A DNA stretch of 64,000 bases. Source: an uncultured Sphaerochaeta sp. Lineage in GTDB: Bacteria > Spirochaetota > Spirochaetia > Sphaerochaetales > Sphaerochaetaceae. A program made the position numbers and the translations under genes. Of the stretch, positions 1 through 8,031 are shown piece by piece (positions within the stretch are counted from its first letter, which is position 1; every line of letters begins with the position of its first letter). The notes beneath the pieces were generated by a model, which did no database searches, was not told the origin of the DNA, and was given only the letters and a program-made list of their open reading frames with translations. The stretch lies in assembly GCF_963667405.1 (NCBI RefSeq), contig NZ_OY763408.1:372001-436000 (forward strand), in the 5' to 3' direction.

Positions 1-459
1 AATGCCAGGCCCTGCCAAGCGTCTGAAACGCAACAGCGAGACAGGGTTGAACGAGCTGACCACGACCTTGGTTGCAAGATGGTGGGCAGTTATCATATCC
101 AGAAGACGTGTTTCCAGTCCTTGGTTGGACAGGCTCTCGCTCTTGATCTCAAGGTCGTAGAGCAGGCGATCCGTACACAGGGAGAAGACCTCATCCAGCA
201 AGGGCAGTTCCGCATACATCGTTGTGAGCTCAGCATAGGACAGCTCTGATATGACCGCATCCGTACCTGCGATACGCTTGAGATTGAAGTCATGGATGAC
301 CACCAACTTCCCGTCAGCGGTTTGCTGTACATCCAGCTCAATTCCATCAAGATACTCTTGCTGCAGGCAGGCATGAAAGGCCTCGAGGGTGTTTTCCTTC
401 CCCCCGAAGCCAAGACCACGGTGGCTGAACAGATGGGGTCGGGTGAAAGGCTTTCTCAT
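1..459 (-). CDS. Glycerophosphodiester phosphodiesterase, N-terminal part (runs off left edge)
   Basis: Cytoplasmic enzyme that hydrolyses glycerophosphodiesters to an alcohol and glycerol 3-phosphate. Only the first 153 codons are inside the window. Translation from the ATG at 459 shows the GDPD catalytic set of the TIM barrel: HRG at residues 13-15, an ENT at 22-24, the E41-x-D43 metal pair, and H56-D57 at the end of a DGKLVVIHD stretch. There is no signal peptide, so it is not the periplasmic GlpQ type. The start codon overlaps the stop of the upstream nfo gene as ATGA, so it is probably translated by coupling from the nfo transcript. The family assignment is firm; substrate specificity cannot be read from this part. 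Confidence 0.88.
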   Translation of the reverse strand, partial: MRKPFTRPHLFSHRGLGFGGKENTLEAFHACLQQEYLDGIELDVQQTADGKLVVIHDFNLKRIAGTDAVISELSYAELTTMYAELPLLDEVFSLCTDRLLYDLEIKSESLSNQGLETRLLDMITAHHLATKVVVSSFNPVSLLRFRRLAGPGI

Positions 460-1301
460 GACAGCTCTGCTCTTCTGATTCGTGCAACCTCGGCCTTCCA
501 CTTCTCCCTGTCCACCGTCTCCAGGATCAGGGGGATGTTGCACAGTCTTGGGTCGGTTGCGATGGCATCGAAACATGCCCACCCGATGGTTCCCTCTCCC
601 AGGCTTGCATGCCGGTCCAGATGACTGCCGGCCTCGGCCTTGGCATCGTTGAGATGCATTCCCCGCAGGTTTTCAAGACCGAGCAGCTCATCGAAGCGGG
701 AGAGGACTCGCTCAAGCCCTTCAACCGTAGACAGGTCATATCCTGCTGCATGCAGGTGGCAGGTGTCGAGGCAGAATCCCACCCGGTCTTTGGTTCGGCA
801 TCGTTCGTAGATGACGGCCAGCTGCTCAAGCGTACTGCCCAGATTCGTTCCCTGCCCTGCGGTGTTCTCGATGACCGCAATGGTCCCTTCGGTGCGCCCA
901 AGCGCCTCATCGATGCTTTGGCTGACCAGCAGGAGGCTCTCATCAGGATCGGCAAGGCCGAGATGCGAGCCTGGGTGAAAGTTCAGCAACGTAAGCCCCA
1001 GCTGCCGTACGCGCTCAAGCTCGTCGACGAAAGCCTCAAGGCTGACAGCTCTCTTCTGTGCATCAGGGTGACCGAGGTTGATGAGATAGGAGTCATGCAC
1101 CAGGATCTGGCTTGCTGTGAAACCCGCCTCTGATGCTTTGGAGCGAAAGAGCCGGGCCTGCTCCTCTTCGATCGGCTTGGACTTCCACTGTCGTTGGTTC
1201 TTGGTGAACATGCCCAAGGCATTGCATCCAAGCTCCTGGGCTTGGTCAAACACCAAGTCCAAACCTCCTGCGATGCTGAGATGGGGTCCTACGGTATGCA
1301 T
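456..1301 (-). CDS. nfo: Deoxyribonuclease IV (AP endonuclease IV)
   Basis: Base-excision-repair enzyme that cuts DNA 5' of abasic sites using a trinuclear zinc centre. At 281 aa it has the normal family length. Visible family motifs include GPHLSIAGG near the N-terminus, FHPGSH, IENTAGQG, LDTCHLHAAGYD and HLNDAK, which carry the zinc-binding His, Glu and Asp residues. I chose the ATG at 1301 rather than the in-frame ATG at 1307. It aligns with the family start (M-x-x-x-G-x-H-x-S), and the -10 box at 1308-1313 puts the predicted transcript start on it. No Shine-Dalgarno sequence is present, so the mRNA is probably leaderless. It is followed by the overlapping GDPD gene. Confidence 0.95.
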   Translation of the reverse strand: MHTVGPHLSIAGGLDLVFDQAQELGCNALGMFTKNQRQWKSKPIEEEQARLFRSKASEAGFTASQILVHDSYLINLGHPDAQKRAVSLEAFVDELERVRQLGLTLLNFHPGSHLGLADPDESLLLVSQSIDEALGRTEGTIAVIENTAGQGTNLGSTLEQLAVIYERCRTKDRVGFCLDTCHLHAAGYDLSTVEGLERVLSRFDELLGLENLRGMHLNDAKAEAGSHLDRHASLGEGTIGWACFDAIATDPRLCNIPLILETVDREKWKAEVARIRRAELS

Positions 1302-1307
1302 AGGCAT

Positions 1308-1336
1308 ACGCTAGCGGTGATACCGAGGGTTGTCAA
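1308..1336 (-). promoter_or_regulatory. nfo promoter giving a predicted leaderless mRNA
   Basis: On the minus strand TTGACA (1336-1331, perfect -35) is followed by a 17-base spacer and TAGCGT (1313-1308, -10). Only six bases separate the -10 from the ATG at 1301, so transcription should begin at the start codon. The -35 box overlaps that of the divergent M16 protease promoter. Confidence 0.7.
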
Positions 1337-1358
1337 TCATCAACGCTCGTGCTAGTGT
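1330..1358 (+). promoter_or_regulatory. Promoter of the M16 protease gene
   Basis: TTGTCA at 1330-1335, a 17-base spacer, then TAGTGT at 1353-1358, 23 bases before the ATG at 1382. The -35 shares five bases with the -35 of the nfo promoter on the other strand (the sequence TTGTCAA serves both), so polymerase binding at the two should be mutually exclusive. Confidence 0.5.
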
Positions 1359-1381
1359 CCTGTCATGAGGAGATCCGAGGC

Positions 1382-4333
1382 ATGAGTGAACGCATTTGGA
1401 CAGTCGGTGATGAGGTTTCGGGATTCCAGTTGGTGGAAATTACCCATCTTGAGGAGTACAAGGGCACCGGCTATCTCTTCAGACACATAGAGACCAACTT
1501 TGAGGTCTTCCAGCTGGTCAACGATGATACCGAGCTGTTCTTCAGCTATATCTTCCGCACGCTTCCCAGCAACGACTGCGGGATTGCGCACATTCTCGAG
1601 CACAGTGTATTGGCAGGGTCCGAGCGTTATCCGGTTCGCGACCCCTTCATGTCCCTGCTCAAGGGAAGCACCAATACCTTCATGAACGCGATGACCTATC
1701 CGGACAAGACGCTCTATCCGGCTGCAAGCCCCCTGAAAAAGGACTTTGACAACCTTTTCAACGTCTACACTGATGCTGTCTTCGCCCCGTTGCTTCGGGA
1801 GGAGACTTTCTGGCAGGAAGGGGTACGCCTCGTCTGTGATGGGGAGACCTGTCATTTTGAGGGCGTTGTGTACAACGAGATGCTCGGCGATGGGGCTGAC
1901 CATGATTCGGTTGTCGGCAAGGGCTCGGTACGCTCCCTCTTTCCCGATACTCCCCTTGCCTTTGAATCGGGCGGAAATCCCGAGGAGATCATCAAGCTGG
2001 ACTACCAGCAGTTCCTTGCCTTCTACAGCCAGTTCTACCATCCTTCCAACGGCAAGCTCTTCCTCTATGGTGCTCTTGATGTTGCCGACAAGCTTGCGTT
2101 CCTGGATGCAGAGTACCTGCAGACCAGGGGATCGCTGAATGTCAACAGCATCTGCCCTCCGGCAAAGAAGTGGGACCGGGAGCGCAAGGTGACGCTCACC
2201 AGCCCGATGGAGGAGGGGGATTCGAAAGACAACTCCTCGATCGTCCTCTCCTGGTCCACGAGTGAGGTGACCGACACCCGTGAGGTGGTCACCCTCTCCA
2301 CTTTGGTGGATATCCTTCTGGGAAACCCTGCAGCTCCCCTGTACAAGGCGCTCCTGGACAGTGAGCTGGGTCTGGACATCTCTCCTGAGAGCGGGATGAG
2401 TGCAGATTTCAGGCAGATGCCGTTCCTGGTCGGGTTCAAGGGCATTGCCAGTGACAAGGAAGAAGCGGCCAAGGAGTGCATCCTCTCCTCGCTGACACAG
2501 ATTGTGAAAGAGGGCCTCGACCCCAAGCTCATCGCCACCTCGCTGAAGCGTTCACGGTTCAAGCAACTGGAGATACCGGGGGGCATCCCCAACGGCTTCA
2601 GGGCGCTCAACCGCGCCTTGCGCGGGTGGAATTATGACCTTTCGCCGACCAGCACCATCGAGTCGGCAAAGCCGCTGGCCGACCTTGAGCAGCAGCTTGA
2701 GGCAAATTCCCGCTATTTCGAGCAGTGGATCGAGAAAAACCTCCTGGAGAACCAGCACCGCTGCCTGGTCACCGTCCGTCCGGATGCCGAACACCAGAAG
2801 CGGCAGAATGAGGCCATTGCCAAGTATGCCCAAAGCCTTGCGACGGAATTGGGAAAGAAGGGCCTGAAGCAGTTGATGCAGCAGAACCAACGCTTTTTGC
2901 TCTTTGAGCAGGAGTCCGATACCCCTGAAGCCTTGGCGAAGGTGCCGTACCTGCATCTCAGCGACCTTCCCGTCACCGTTCGCACCAATGAACACGAGCT
3001 GGTGCTCTCAGGGGGGCAGGACCTGTACATCCGTCCCCTCTTCTGCAATACGATCGTGTATGCCGACTTCGCGGTGCGCTGCGAGGACCTGACCCAGCGG
3101 GAGCTGCTCTTGCTGCCGCTCTTCACCCGCATGGTGCAGATGACAGGAATCGGGGACCTCTCCTACAGCGAGGTTTCCCAGAAACTGAAACATCTGACCG
3201 GGGACTTCAACCTCTTTGTCGAGATGGGCTCGTCCAATCGTGGGGAAGACACCTTGGTCATGCTGTGCAGGGCCAAGACCCTGTATGAGGATTTTGAGGA
3301 GGCCATGCTCTTTATCAGTGAACTGCTGGGCAAGGCGAATGTGACCGACCTGAAGCAACTGAAGCTTGTGTTGAACAACTATCGCACCGATTTTGCAGAC
3401 AGTGTCACCTACAGTGCCCATAGCTTTGCATCCCTCAGTGCGGCAAGTGTCTTCAGTCCGATCCAATGGGAAGGGGAGCAGCTCTCCGGCCTCCAGCAGT
3501 GGTTCTTCCTCGACTCCCTCAAGGATGATGCACTGGCCCCGCTCGCCGAGGAACTGGCATTGCTCCAGAAGAAACTCTACAACCGACGGCGTCTGATCAG
3601 CCACCTCAGCTGTGATGAGGATAAGGTAGCTCCGCTTACAGTTGTCTGGGAGCGCTTTGTGCTCTCGTTTACCGAGGGTGAGGAGATTGTGAGAAAAATG
3701 CGCTCCTATGAGCAGGTGAGCAAGGGGCTTGTGCATGAAGTACAGCTCTATCGTCTCCCTTCCACCGTCAGTTATGCGGCGTGGGCCATGCGCACCAGTG
3801 CCAAGGGTACGGTGTTGCAGGCTGCCCAGGTGGTGCTCGGCCAGTTGCTCAGCACCAATGATTTGTGGGAAGTGGTTCGCGGGCAAGGGGGAGCGTACGG
3901 CGTTTCCGCCAACGCGGATGTCATGGAGGAGATGTTTGTCTTCTCGTCCTATCGTGATCCCCGCATTGCCGGCACCTATAGTGATTTCAAACGCATCCTC
4001 ACCAAATATGCCTCAACGGCTGTTGAGGCGAAACAGATCGAGAACGCCCTGATCACCCTCATCGCAACGGAGATCAAGCCGCTTTCCCCTGCGCAGGACT
4101 CCATGTTGGCCTTCCGGCGCTTGCTCTACCGTATCAGTGATGAGTTCAGGGCGCTCAGGCGTGAGCAGTTGCTTAGTGTGGATGGGAAGGCGATCAACGA
4201 AGGGGCGCAAGCCTTGCTTGAGCACGCCATTCGTGAGGATTCGTATGTGGTGCTCTCCGGTTCCCAGCTCCTGGAAGCGGAGAAAGAGAAGCATCCTATG
4301 CTTGATCGTCCATCTGTCCGCCTGCCGCTGTAG
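1382..4333 (+). CDS. M16C family zinc metalloprotease (presequence protease/insulinase type)
   Basis: Large oligopeptide-degrading metalloprotease of about 983 aa, the size of the PreP/M16C group, whose single chain carries both halves of the peptide-degrading chamber. The inverted zinc motif HILEH is at residues 70-74, with the downstream glutamate in the GVVYNEMLGDGA stretch typical of PreP proteins. No signal peptide is seen, so it is probably cytoplasmic. The ATG at 1382 follows a GAGGAGATCCGAGG ribosome-binding site; an upstream GTG at 1349 extends the frame but lacks such a site. Its last 38 bases overlap the 3' end of the convergent hydrogenase-like gene. The exact peptide substrates are unknown. 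Confidence 0.92.
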   Translation: MSERIWTVGDEVSGFQLVEITHLEEYKGTGYLFRHIETNFEVFQLVNDDTELFFSYIFRTLPSNDCGIAHILEHSVLAGSERYPVRDPFMSLLKGSTNTFMNAMTYPDKTLYPAASPLKKDFDNLFNVYTDAVFAPLLREETFWQEGVRLVCDGETCHFEGVVYNEMLGDGADHDSVVGKGSVRSLFPDTPLAFESGGNPEEIIKLDYQQFLAFYSQFYHPSNGKLFLYGALDVADKLAFLDAEYLQTRGSLNVNSICPPAKKWDRERKVTLTSPMEEGDSKDNSSIVLSWSTSEVTDTREVVTLSTLVDILLGNPAAPLYKALLDSELGLDISPESGMSADFRQMPFLVGFKGIASDKEEAAKECILSSLTQIVKEGLDPKLIATSLKRSRFKQLEIPGGIPNGFRALNRALRGWNYDLSPTSTIESAKPLADLEQQLEANSRYFEQWIEKNLLENQHRCLVTVRPDAEHQKRQNEAIAKYAQSLATELGKKGLKQLMQQNQRFLLFEQESDTPEALAKVPYLHLSDLPVTVRTNEHELVLSGGQDLYIRPLFCNTIVYADFAVRCEDLTQRELLLLPLFTRMVQMTGIGDLSYSEVSQKLKHLTGDFNLFVEMGSSNRGEDTLVMLCRAKTLYEDFEEAMLFISELLGKANVTDLKQLKLVLNNYRTDFADSVTYSAHSFASLSAASVFSPIQWEGEQLSGLQQWFFLDSLKDDALAPLAEELALLQKKLYNRRRLISHLSCDEDKVAPLTVVWERFVLSFTEGEEIVRKMRSYEQVSKGLVHEVQLYRLPSTVSYAAWAMRTSAKGTVLQAAQVVLGQLLSTNDLWEVVRGQGGAYGVSANADVMEEMFVFSSYRDPRIAGTYSDFKRILTKYASTAVEAKQIENALITLIATEIKPLSPAQDSMLAFRRLLYRISDEFRALRREQLLSVDGKAINEGAQALLEHAIREDSYVVLSGSQLLEAEKEKHPMLDRPSVRLPL

Positions 4334-5633
4334 GCCGTTCGCCCCAGATGCGCGCCAGTGAGTTCAGTTCCTTCGGGTCCTTGAGCTTGAGCACCACGCA
4401 CTGGCGCAGGCTTGCCTGGCTCTTGGCCACATCCTGGGCAAGGGCAAGGCAGGATGGGCATCCGCACAAGCCGCAGTCGATTCCGGGCAGAACGGCAAGG
4501 ATCCTGTCGACCTTTTCCAGTTTCTGCAAGGCTTTCGACCGATCCTTGTCCAATCCCAACACCTGCTTGGGTTGAGGTGCATCCAGGCAAAGGTTGTTCT
4601 CAAACGAGTGTTTCTGTGCAAGGATGCGTTCGGTCAGGTCCTGGGGGAGTTCCTTGGGGAGGTTCGTTGACCAATGCCGCAACTGCTCGGTGGCCAAAAA
4701 GCGGTTGCGGACGGTAAGAATTCCCCCGACACACCCTTCGGCACATGCATCTAGCTCAAGAAATTGCAGGCTGGTCTCCTGTTCGTCTTCCAGAATATCG
4801 AGAAACTCAATGACATTGTGCATCTCATCAACAGCCAGGGCCCTGCCTTTCTGGTTCGAGCTCTGTCCTTTCACCAGGCTCCAGCGCAAGGCTTTGCGGG
4901 TGCAGTGGGGAAAGGTGAAACCGGCCTGCTTGCTTGCATACCGCTCTTTCTCCCGAGCCAGCAGGACACTCACCTGGTTGTAGGCGGTATCGAAATTGAT
5001 GATCCCATCAAAGAGCCGGTGTTCCTCCGACCCTTCGGTCTTGAACTGGGCAATCTTGGCGGCACAGGGGGTGAAGTAGAAGATTCCCAGGCTCTCCCCA
5101 AAGGCAGCCAATTCACTTTTTGCAAAGATGGCGGTGACTTGGGCTGGGGACCTGAGCCGGGACAGGTTTCCCACCAGCAGGGGATAGCGTATCTGGATGA
5201 GACGCTGGACTGCCGGGCAGAAGTTGCTGATCAGGGGAAGGGGTTTCTCCTTTTCCTCTGCCTCCAGGACATCCAGGATATCGATGCCGGTTTCCGCCAG
5301 ATAGATGTGGGTGAAACCGATGTCATACAGGGCGGCAAGCACCTGCGTGACGGTGAGGGTGTCGGGGAACTGGGCAAAGAAGGGGGCGGGTACGATTCCC
5401 ACCCGGTAGGTGAAGCGCTGCAGCTGGGAAAGCGGGTCCTGTTCGATCCTGATCGCATGGTTGGGACAGACCGCCATGCATTGGCCGCAGTCAATGCAGA
5501 GGTCGGCAGAAATCACCGCCTTGCCCTTGGAAATGCGGATGGCCCCGGTGGGACAGCGCTTCATGCAGTGGGTGCACCCCTTGCATGCTTCATTGATGAC
5601 TTGCAGGGAGTGGTGCAGACTCAAGTCGCTCAT
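4296..5633 (-). CDS. Sensory-type [FeFe]-hydrogenase-like iron-sulfur protein
   Basis: 445 aa. The N-terminus has two 4Fe-4S ferredoxin motifs (C17, C20, C23, C27 and C46, C49, C52, C56). The middle is an iron-hydrogenase large-subunit domain, with reduced H-cluster loops NFCPA, TPCAAK and DACAEGCVGG. The C-terminus has a CGLCGCPSC-type 4Fe-4S domain. The cysteines that would hold the H-cluster are present. However, the extra cysteine of the catalytic TSCCP loop, used for proton transfer in fast hydrogenases, is replaced by Phe. It is the third gene after the DRTGG and RsbW-like genes, starting in an ATGA overlap. This set matches the gene neighbourhoods of putative sensory hydrogenases. I infer redox or H2 sensing rather than bulk H2 turnover. 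Confidence 0.8.
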   Translation of the reverse strand: MSDLSLHHSLQVINEACKGCTHCMKRCPTGAIRISKGKAVISADLCIDCGQCMAVCPNHAIRIEQDPLSQLQRFTYRVGIVPAPFFAQFPDTLTVTQVLAALYDIGFTHIYLAETGIDILDVLEAEEKEKPLPLISNFCPAVQRLIQIRYPLLVGNLSRLRSPAQVTAIFAKSELAAFGESLGIFYFTPCAAKIAQFKTEGSEEHRLFDGIINFDTAYNQVSVLLAREKERYASKQAGFTFPHCTRKALRWSLVKGQSSNQKGRALAVDEMHNVIEFLDILEDEQETSLQFLELDACAEGCVGGILTVRNRFLATEQLRHWSTNLPKELPQDLTERILAQKHSFENNLCLDAPQPKQVLGLDKDRSKALQKLEKVDRILAVLPGIDCGLCGCPSCLALAQDVAKSQASLRQCVVLKLKDPKELNSLARIWGERPTAAGGQMDDQA

Positions 5634-6052
5634 ATGCTCTCCTTGAGAGAGAAGCCCATGGTGATGTGGGTGTGCTCACCAGCCTTGGTCTTGATGGTGA
5701 GGTGGTCGCAATTCTTCTTGATGTTCGGAAGTCCCATTCCTGCCCCATAGCCCAACTCCCTGACTTGCTCGCTGGCTGTCGACCAGCCTTCGGTCATGGC
5801 AAGATCGAGATCGGGTATTCCCGGACCGGTATCGATGACCTGGATGGTGATCTTCTCTTCCTCAAGGTCACAGACAATCCTTCCCCCATAGGAGTGGGCG
5901 ATCACATTGACCTCCGCCTCAAAGACGGCGACCATGATGCGCTTGATCGTCAATGGGTCGATGTTCAGCTGTTTGAGCAATCGTTTCAGATTGCTTGAGG
6001 CGACACCTGCCACTGAGAAGTCTTGTGCTGGGACGAGATACTCCTGTCGCAT
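5630..6052 (-). CDS. RsbW-like ATP-binding protein (anti-sigma factor kinase family)
   Basis: 140-aa stand-alone GHKL/HATPase_c domain of the anti-sigma regulatory kinase type. The N-box is FEAEVNVIAHSYGG, the G1 box is DTGPGI, and the lid ends in GAGMGLPNIKK. In the family such proteins bind ATP and phosphorylate or sequester a small partner; here no sigma factor or antagonist is adjacent. It lies one base after the DRTGG gene and overlaps the hydrogenase-like gene by four bases (ATGA). The three gene products therefore probably work together, with the ATPase as the likely signal output. The fold is certain; the partner is unknown. Confidence 0.88.
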   Translation of the reverse strand: MRQEYLVPAQDFSVAGVASSNLKRLLKQLNIDPLTIKRIMVAVFEAEVNVIAHSYGGRIVCDLEEEKITIQVIDTGPGIPDLDLAMTEGWSTASEQVRELGYGAGMGLPNIKKNCDHLTIKTKAGEHTHITMGFSLKESI

Positions 6053-6053
6053 C

Positions 6054-6398
6054 TCAATATACCGGCTTCAGCCCTTGTGCAAAGAGAAGGCCACTGGTCT
6101 TGAAAAGGGAGTATGAGGTGTAGGCCAAGGCGATGTTCAACTCGTTTGCCATGTCGATCATCGTCTGGCTGGGTTTCTTGTTGCGAACCAGGAGGATGTT
6201 GGAGATGTCACTCATCTCGGCGGTCCTGATGGCTTGGTTGTTGGATAGGCCGGTGATCAGCAGGATGTCATCCTCGAGGATGGTGAGTACGTCACTCATC
6301 AGATCACTGGCAAAGCCTCGTTTCACTTCGTCTTCCAGATGGGACTCTCCGCAGACGAGCACCGCATCTACACATGCAAGGATATCTTTCAGTTTCAT
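6054..6398 (-). CDS. DRTGG-domain protein
   Basis: 114-aa protein consisting of one DRTGG domain, a regulatory domain also found next to CBS domains and in phosphotransacetylase-like proteins. The start MKLKDIL and the SDLMSDVL stretch are typical of the family. It is the first gene of the DRTGG - RsbW-like ATPase - hydrogenase-like operon, a known association in anaerobes, where it is thought to take part in sensing. There is no Shine-Dalgarno sequence. A TGGTATACT extended -10 box sits seven bases before the ATG, so it is predicted to be a leaderless start. The ligand is unknown. Confidence 0.85.
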   Translation of the reverse strand: MKLKDILACVDAVLVCGESHLEDEVKRGFASDLMSDVLTILEDDILLITGLSNNQAIRTAEMSDISNILLVRNKKPSQTMIDMANELNIALAYTSYSLFKTSGLLFAQGLKPVY

Positions 6399-6405
6399 GA
6401 AGGAG

Positions 6406-6414
6406 AGTATACCA
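6406..6414 (-). promoter_or_regulatory. Extended -10 promoter of the sensory hydrogenase operon (leaderless)
   Basis: On the minus strand TGG-TATACT (6414-6406) lies seven bases before the ATG at 6398. No good -35 is seen, which fits an extended -10 promoter. The transcript would begin about one base before the start codon. Confidence 0.6.
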
Positions 6415-6469
6415 CGCCCAGAGCCTTTGGCGGTAGGGTAAATCCAGTATCCCTTTCTCGCTTTTTGCC

Positions 6470-6498
6470 TTTCAAAAAGAGAGGTGAGAAGCTATACT
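6470..6498 (+). promoter_or_regulatory. Candidate glpK promoter
   Basis: TTTCAA at 6470-6475, a 17-base spacer and TATACT at 6493-6498. The -10 is strong, the -35 weak. It precedes the AAGAGGAGG ribosome-binding site and the GTG start at 6520. Confidence 0.5.
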
Positions 6499-6519
6499 GG
6501 CGTAAAGAGGAGGTTTTGC

Positions 6520-8022
6520 GTGAAGTACATCGGAGCATTGGACCAAGGGACCACCAGTACCCGTTTTATTGTGTTTGACGAAAAGGGAACCATTGTAAGC
6601 TCCCACCAGCTTGAGCATCAGCAGATTTTCCCCCAGCCCGGTTGGGTCGAACATGATCCTTGGGAGATTTGGGACAATAGCAGCGAATGTATCAGCAAGG
6701 CACTCAAGGCGGCAAACCTGAAGGGTAGTGATATCAAGGGCATCGGTATCACCAACCAGCGGGAAACCATTGTTGCCTGGAACCCCAAAACCGGGAAGGT
6801 CTGGCACAATGCCATCGTTTGGCAGGACCTCCGGGGTGCAGAGCTCATTGAGCACCTGAAAAAAGAGGTTGAAGCTTCCTATTTGCAGAAGAAGAGCGGA
6901 CTCATTTTCAGTCCCTACTTTGCCGCCAGCAAGATTGCCTGGTTGCTCGATCATGTCGAAGGATTGAGGGATGAGGCTGAGAAAGGCGATGTGGTCTTCG
7001 GTACCATCGATACCTGGCTGGCCTGGAACCTGACCGGCGGCAAGGCTTTGGTGACCGATGTGACCAATGCCAGCCGATACCTGTTGATGAATATCGAGAC
7101 CTGCCAGTGGGATGATGACCTGCTTGCACTGTTCAACATTCCCAAGTGTGCGCTTCCCTCCATTGTTCCTTCCTCGGGGACAATCTATGCACACACCACC
7201 CCCAGCGGACCGTTCCGTTCCGAGGTTCCCGTGTGCGGCATCCTGGGTGACCAGCAGGCAGCCTTGTTCGGGCAAGCTTGTTTTTCGGAAGGATTGGGCA
7301 AGAGCACGTATGGGACGGGTTGTTTCCTGTTGGTGAACACCGGCCGCAAGCTGGTGACCAGCGAACAGGGCTTGCTCACCACCGTGGCCTATCAGCTGGG
7401 GGATGAGCCTCCCTTGTACGCACTGGAAGGTTCCATTGCGGTTGCCGGTTCGCTTGTCCAATGGGCACGCGACAACCTGAAAATTGTATCAAATCCGCAG
7501 GAACTGGACAAACTGGCCTCCTCTGTGCCAGACTGCGGCGGTGTATATATTGTCCCTGCATTCAGTGGTCTCTTTGCTCCCTACTGGAGAAGTGATGCGC
7601 GTGGGGTCATAGCCGGCCTTACCGGGTTTGCGACACGAGCCCACCTCAGCAGAGCCATTCTTGAGTCCACCGCATTCCAGGCCCATGACATCTTCAAGGG
7701 TATGGAGAAGGACAGCGGCATCAGGATGACGACCCTGAAGGTTGACGGAGGCTTGACGAACAGCACCCCGCTCATGGAGTTCCAGGCCGACCTTCTGGGC
7801 ATTCCGGTGATCCGGCCCAAGGTGGTGGAAACCACGGCCCTCGGCGCTGCGTATGCAGCCGGGCTTTCGGTTGGGATCTGGAAGGATTTGGACCAGCTCT
7901 CCTCCTATTGGCAGGAAGAGAAGCGCTGGGAGCCGAAGATGGACGATGAAGTGCGTCAACAGAAGATACGGTTCTGGAAGAAAGCAGTGAACCGTACCTT
8001 GGATTGGGTTACGGAGGAGTAG
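6520..8022 (+). CDS. glpK: Glycerol kinase
   Basis: ATP-dependent phosphorylation of glycerol to glycerol 3-phosphate in the cytoplasm. At 500 aa it has the family's length. The FGGY-kinase N-terminus reads KYIGALDQGTTSTRF, followed by GWVEHDPWEIW, GITNQRET and the DQQAALFGQ stretch; the C-terminal nucleotide-binding part has VDGGLTNS and ALGAAYAAGL. The start is a GTG at 6520, six bases after a strong AAGAGGAGG site. Extending the frame to 6484 would add 12 residues not seen in the family. No glycerol facilitator or glycerol-3-phosphate dehydrogenase gene is adjacent. It is separated by only nine bases from cdaA and may be cotranscribed with it. Confidence 0.96.
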   Translation: MKYIGALDQGTTSTRFIVFDEKGTIVSSHQLEHQQIFPQPGWVEHDPWEIWDNSSECISKALKAANLKGSDIKGIGITNQRETIVAWNPKTGKVWHNAIVWQDLRGAELIEHLKKEVEASYLQKKSGLIFSPYFAASKIAWLLDHVEGLRDEAEKGDVVFGTIDTWLAWNLTGGKALVTDVTNASRYLLMNIETCQWDDDLLALFNIPKCALPSIVPSSGTIYAHTTPSGPFRSEVPVCGILGDQQAALFGQACFSEGLGKSTYGTGCFLLVNTGRKLVTSEQGLLTTVAYQLGDEPPLYALEGSIAVAGSLVQWARDNLKIVSNPQELDKLASSVPDCGGVYIVPAFSGLFAPYWRSDARGVIAGLTGFATRAHLSRAILESTAFQAHDIFKGMEKDSGIRMTTLKVDGGLTNSTPLMEFQADLLGIPVIRPKVVETTALGAAYAAGLSVGIWKDLDQLSSYWQEEKRWEPKMDDEVRQQKIRFWKKAVNRTLDWVTEE

Positions 8023-8031
8023 GAGTACCGA

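Noticed and set aside
4296..5633. Catalytic hydrogen-evolving [FeFe]-hydrogenase
   Set aside because: The loop normally TSCCP has Phe for the proton-transfer Cys, the L3 loop is shortened, and the neighbours are sensory-type genes.
6520..8022. glpK and the GDPD gene as one glycerophospholipid operon
   Set aside because: They lie on opposite strands about 6 kb apart with unrelated genes between.
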